Of a DNA stretch of 44,999 nucleotides, positions 42,494-44,999 are shown piece by piece; the first letter of the stretch is position 1; every line of letters begins with the position of its first letter. A model generated the notes under the pieces. That model was not told where the DNA came from, made no database searches, and saw only the letters and a list, made by a program, of their open reading frames with translations. The position numbers were made by a program, and so were the translations under genes. The DNA is taken from positions 1-44,999 of the forward strand of contig CALWKG010000008.1 of NCBI GenBank assembly GCA_944381205.1. The letters are read 5' to 3'. The DNA is from an uncultured Clostridia bacterium. GTDB lineage: Bacteria > Bacillota > Clostridia > Christensenellales > UBA1242.

Positions 42494-42551
42494 CTTGTTT
42501 TATTGTGTTCTACAAGCCCGACAATTCGTTTATAAGGCGTAGAAAAACAAG
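42494..42551. repeat. related inverted repeat (hairpin B) upstream of the HUH Rep
   Basis: CTTGTTT (42494-42500) pairs with AAACAAG (42545-42551) and TTCTAC (42508-42513) with GTAGAA (42539-42544). The 25-nt loop contains CGACAA and TTATAAGG. In opposite orientation hairpin A at 38740-38787 has the same TTCTAC/GTAGAA arms and the same loop words. Confidence 0.6.
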
Positions 42552-42576
42552 ATTTGTATGTTTGCTTTCAAAAAAC

Positions 42577-42600
42577 AAAAAGCGGTGTGACCGCTTTTTT
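42577..42600. terminator. bidirectional terminator before the Rep gene
   Basis: A stem AAAAGCGGT (42578-42586) with ACCGCTTTT (42590-42598), 3-nt loop, flanked by A-run and T-run. It isolates the Rep gene from the structured-leader region. The rest of the 42443-42711 interval holds hairpin B and no gene. Confidence 0.85.
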
Positions 42601-42723
42601 TGACTAAAAATAAGCAAATTTAAGAAATTTTATAAAATTTTGGCAGTAAAACGGAATGAGAAATTTTTTTTGTGAGTAAAACAATAATGTAGATAAACAA
42701 ATGAAGATAAAAGGAGGTTTATA

Positions 42724-43548
42724 ATGATTACAAAAGATGCATTGACTGGCAGTGTTAAATACGCAATACCAGCCAAAGAAATTACATACTCAAATGGTCG
42801 CAAAGCAATCGTGGGTAAAAAGGTTATAAATGGTGCTAAAAGTTCCATTAAAAAGCGATGTCGGTGTCCGCCCGTAAATCGCAACGAACCTATGACCAAA
42901 AAAGCATTAAAAAGGACAAAAAATCATAATTTTGGAAGACTTTTTGAACTGGACTTGATTGACAAAAATTGTCGTTTTGTTTCCCTTACAATATGCAAAG
43001 AGAAATATAACATTTATAACAAAGTTAGCAAAAGGTTTAAGCATTTTATTGGCGAGGTTCGTGAAAAAGTAAAAAATCATTTTATTGGCACTGCTAGATT
43101 TATTGAATTGCAAAAAAATGGTTTTTTCCATATACATTGTATTTTGGTTTTTGATAGTAAAAATATTGATTTGACTTGCAAAGATTTGCACAAAATGTGG
43201 GGTTGGGGTTTGGTTGATATTAAGGCTGTCAAAAACAGATTTGGTCTTTTTGATTATCTAACAAATCTAAAACATAATATGACAAATGGAAAGGACAATA
43301 AGTTTACCCGTTACCCGAAAGGTGCAAGAATAATTTACATTAGTCCAAATTTACCAAGAGCAAAAAGTAAAGATATTTTACTTACACCAGAAAAATATTC
43401 TGCGTTGCAAAATAGTGGAGAATATGAAGTGTATTTTAAATCACATCAATACTATGACCCTACTACACAAAAGAAAAGAAATTGCATTGATAAAAAAATT
43501 TTAATTCAAAAAATAAAAAATAAAATGAGGAGGTTTGAGCAAAATTGA
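42724..43548 (+). CDS. HUH-endonuclease rolling-circle replication initiator-like protein
   Basis: A 274-aa protein with the three Rep motifs: FVSLTI (85-90), the HUH motif GFFHIHCILVF (133-143, H136 and H138) and the catalytic Tyr in LFDYLTNLKHN (175-185, Tyr178). The N-terminus has a Cys-rich basic part (KKRCRCPP). A Rep of this type nicks a double-strand origin or, if it is a relaxase, a transfer origin. Start ATG 42724 has a strong AAAGGAGG site. The hairpin 170 bp upstream is a candidate nick site. Confidence 0.75.
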   Translation: MITKDALTGSVKYAIPAKEITYSNGRKAIVGKKVINGAKSSIKKRCRCPPVNRNEPMTKKALKRTKNHNFGRLFELDLIDKNCRFVSLTICKEKYNIYNKVSKRFKHFIGEVREKVKNHFIGTARFIELQKNGFFHIHCILVFDSKNIDLTCKDLHKMWGWGLVDIKAVKNRFGLFDYLTNLKHNMTNGKDNKFTRYPKGARIIYISPNLPRAKSKDILLTPEKYSALQNSGEYEVYFKSHQYYDPTTQKKRNCIDKKILIQKIKNKMRRFEQN

Positions 43549-43626
43549 AATTTGTGTTTTATAAGGTTCCATTATTATTTTTAATGTGCTTTAATAAAAT
43601 TGCAAGTTAAATTTTGCGAAAAAATT

Positions 43627-43803
43627 ATGAATATACGCTTTATTGCGAAAAAACAAAAAATTGAGTATCAAACAGTTGATACAACTATTGGTTCATTAAA
43701 AGAAATTGATAAGAAAGAACTTTTCCCTTTATTTGAACTAATAATGAAAGAATTAAAAAACGAACAAAAAGAAGAAAACAAAGGAGGACAAATAAATGAA
43801 TAA
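43627..43803 (+). CDS. small charged protein before the recombinase, 58 aa
   Basis: A Lys/Glu-rich protein ending 'EENKGGQINE', whose end overlaps the recombinase start by 8 bp and contains its AAAGGAGG site. Start is uncertain: ATG 43627 or in-frame TTG 43600, neither with a clear ribosome-binding site. Genes in this spot often code for small accessory factors of recombinases, but no family is recognised. Confidence 0.5.
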   Translation: MNIRFIAKKQKIEYQTVDTTIGSLKEIDKKELFPLFELIMKELKNEQKEENKGGQINE

Positions 43804-44999
43804 AGAATCAAATAAGGTTGCGGTTGGCTATTGTAGAGTTTCAACCGATAAACAGCGAGAAGAAAGTTTAGACCACCAACAACGAGAAATTCAAAAATAT
43901 GCTGATGAGAATGGAATTAAAATAATTAACTGGTATATTGACCACGGGTATTCTGGAACAACGGAAGAAAGACCAGACTTTCAAAAAATGATAGAGGATA
44001 GTAAAAAGAAAGAGTTTAATTTAGTGCTAGTGTGGAAACTTGATAGATTCTCTCGTGATAAGTTTGTAAGTGCTAATGCTAAACATAAACTAAAAGAAAA
44101 TGGTGTTTCTGTCTTTTCAGTTATTGAAAGAATTGAGAATACGCCCGAGGGAGAAATCATAGAAAGTCTGTTTGAAGCAATGAATCAATACTATGTAAAA
44201 AATCTTGCTCGTGGTGTATTGGGCGGAATGGTTGAAAATGTTAGAAATGGTATAAGCGTTGGAAGTTGCACTTTTGGCTATATGTTGACACCAAAATTAG
44301 ATGAAAATGGCAATATTGTTAAAAAATATAGCAAGACTGGAAAGGCTAAACCCGTAAATATTTATACTCTCCACCCAGAACATTCTGCCACTGTAAAACT
44401 TATTTTTGATATGTTTTTGGCTGGTGCAAGTAGAAATGAAATATTGGCACGATTAAAAGAGTGTGGCTACAAGAATTCAAAAGGTGGAGATTTCAAAGCA
44501 ACTAATATTGATAAAATTTTAAGAAATGAGCGTTACACAGGAGTTTATATTTTGGAGTATAACAAAGGTAAACAAGTCAATTATATGGACACCGAAGTAA
44601 TACGCAACGAAGGTGGGCTGCCAAAAATAATCGACAAAGAAGACTTTGACAAAGTTCAGCAAATGCTAAATGCTCGCAAACATCAACCAAATGCTCGCTC
44701 ACTGGTTAGTTATCTATTGACTGGTAAAATTGTTTGCGGAAATTGTGGAGCTCAATTTACAGGCTCTACTCACTACAAAAACGGACAACCTTATCACTAT
44801 TATCGTTGCGGGCGTAATAATGATGACTGCAAAATGATATCTATTCGCAAAGAAGCCATTGAAAACTTTGTAATAAAAGAAATTGAAAAAGTTGTAAAAA
44901 GTGGAGAGTTTGTTGCAAGCATACTTGACCGTTTTGCTGAGTTCTATAAAGAAAGAAATAACAACAGCGAAATTATTAAAAGGCTTGAAAAGAATTTGC
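43796..44999 (+). CDS. large serine recombinase (3' end beyond the window)
   Basis: At least 401 codons. The N-terminal resolvase domain has 'GYCRVSTDKQ' (11-20) with catalytic Ser16 and 'VWKLDRFSRD'. The recombinase domain has 'VPARGV'-like residues near 140 (LARGVLGGM) and 'GCTFGYML'-like residues near 160, and a zinc ribbon begins with 'CGNCGAQFTG' (near 315) and 'YYRCGRNNDDC'. Such enzymes integrate and excise elements without short target duplications. ATG 43796 has an AAAGGAGG site. The C-terminal coiled coil lies past the window edge. Confidence 0.93.
   Translation, partial: MNKESNKVAVGYCRVSTDKQREESLDHQQREIQKYADENGIKIINWYIDHGYSGTTEERPDFQKMIEDSKKKEFNLVLVWKLDRFSRDKFVSANAKHKLKENGVSVFSVIERIENTPEGEIIESLFEAMNQYYVKNLARGVLGGMVENVRNGISVGSCTFGYMLTPKLDENGNIVKKYSKTGKAKPVNIYTLHPEHSATVKLIFDMFLAGASRNEILARLKECGYKNSKGGDFKATNIDKILRNERYTGVYILEYNKGKQVNYMDTEVIRNEGGLPKIIDKEDFDKVQQMLNARKHQPNARSLVSYLLTGKIVCGNCGAQFTGSTHYKNGQPYHYYRCGRNNDDCKMISIRKEAIENFVIKEIEKVVKSGEFVASILDRFAEFYKERNNNSEIIKRLEKNL

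Overview
The window is a piece of an AT-rich chromosome (about 30% G+C by eye) from an endospore-forming, low-GC Gram-positive bacterium, most likely an uncultured Clostridia-type lineage. Evidence: spoIIE, a gerKA-gerKB-gerKC germinant-receptor operon and cwlD are present; gene orders mrnC-rlmB-sigH, secA-prfB, rpsF-ssb-rpsR and tilS next to spoIIE are those of Bacillota; prfB carries a UGA frameshift, so UGA is a stop codon here.

Layout. 1-610 is the 5' part of a 16S rRNA gene (minus strand) with its promoter near 800-828. 913-5355 (minus) is a small unknown gene, then the housekeeping operon mrnC-rlmB-sigH-dnaX-ybaB. dnaX is split into two frames joined by a -1 shift at a run of nine A. 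5420-8778 (plus) is an unusual three-gene nucleotide-signalling operon: a small protein resembling a dead Rel-type HD domain, a RelA/SpoT-type synthetase fused to two cytidylyltransferase-like domains, and a DHH-DHHA1 phosphoesterase. cwlD (minus) follows. 9752-11038 (plus) holds two proteins built of mTERF-like helical repeats, the first on a leaderless transcript. 11130-19106 (minus) holds tsaD, prfB (classic +1 frameshift), secA, comFC and recD2. 19157-21984 (minus) holds a deoxynucleotidase-like HAD protein, a guanylate-kinase-like protein, a HicB-like protein with an acidic Cys/His tail, and rpsR, ssb, rpsF. After a repeat-rich gap, 22683-26435 (minus) is gerKC-gerKB-gerKA behind a forespore-type (SigG) promoter, followed by a cluster of DnaA boxes, tilS and spoIIE. 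31231-38287 is mixed: an LRR protein, a HIT protein, a small membrane protein, a U32-family protein and leuS.

From about 38470 to the right edge the content changes to a mobile element: a winged-helix-like protein, a five-gene minus-strand cargo operon (PD-(D/E)XK protein, a 58-residue protein, two SHOCT-domain membrane proteins, a RecA-fold-like protein) behind a strongly structured RNA leader, an HUH rolling-circle-type Rep, a small protein and a large serine recombinase cut by the window edge.

Best candidates for something undescribed: (1) the split Rel / cytidylyltransferase / DHH operon at 5420-8778; (2) the mTERF-like repeat proteins; (3) the structured RNA plus nuclease/SHOCT cargo operon of the mobile element; (4) dnaX in which the long (tau) form needs a -1 shift; (5) a DnaA-box cluster away from any visible dnaA; (6) a set of promoters placed so that the start codon is at or within 3 nt of the predicted transcription start.
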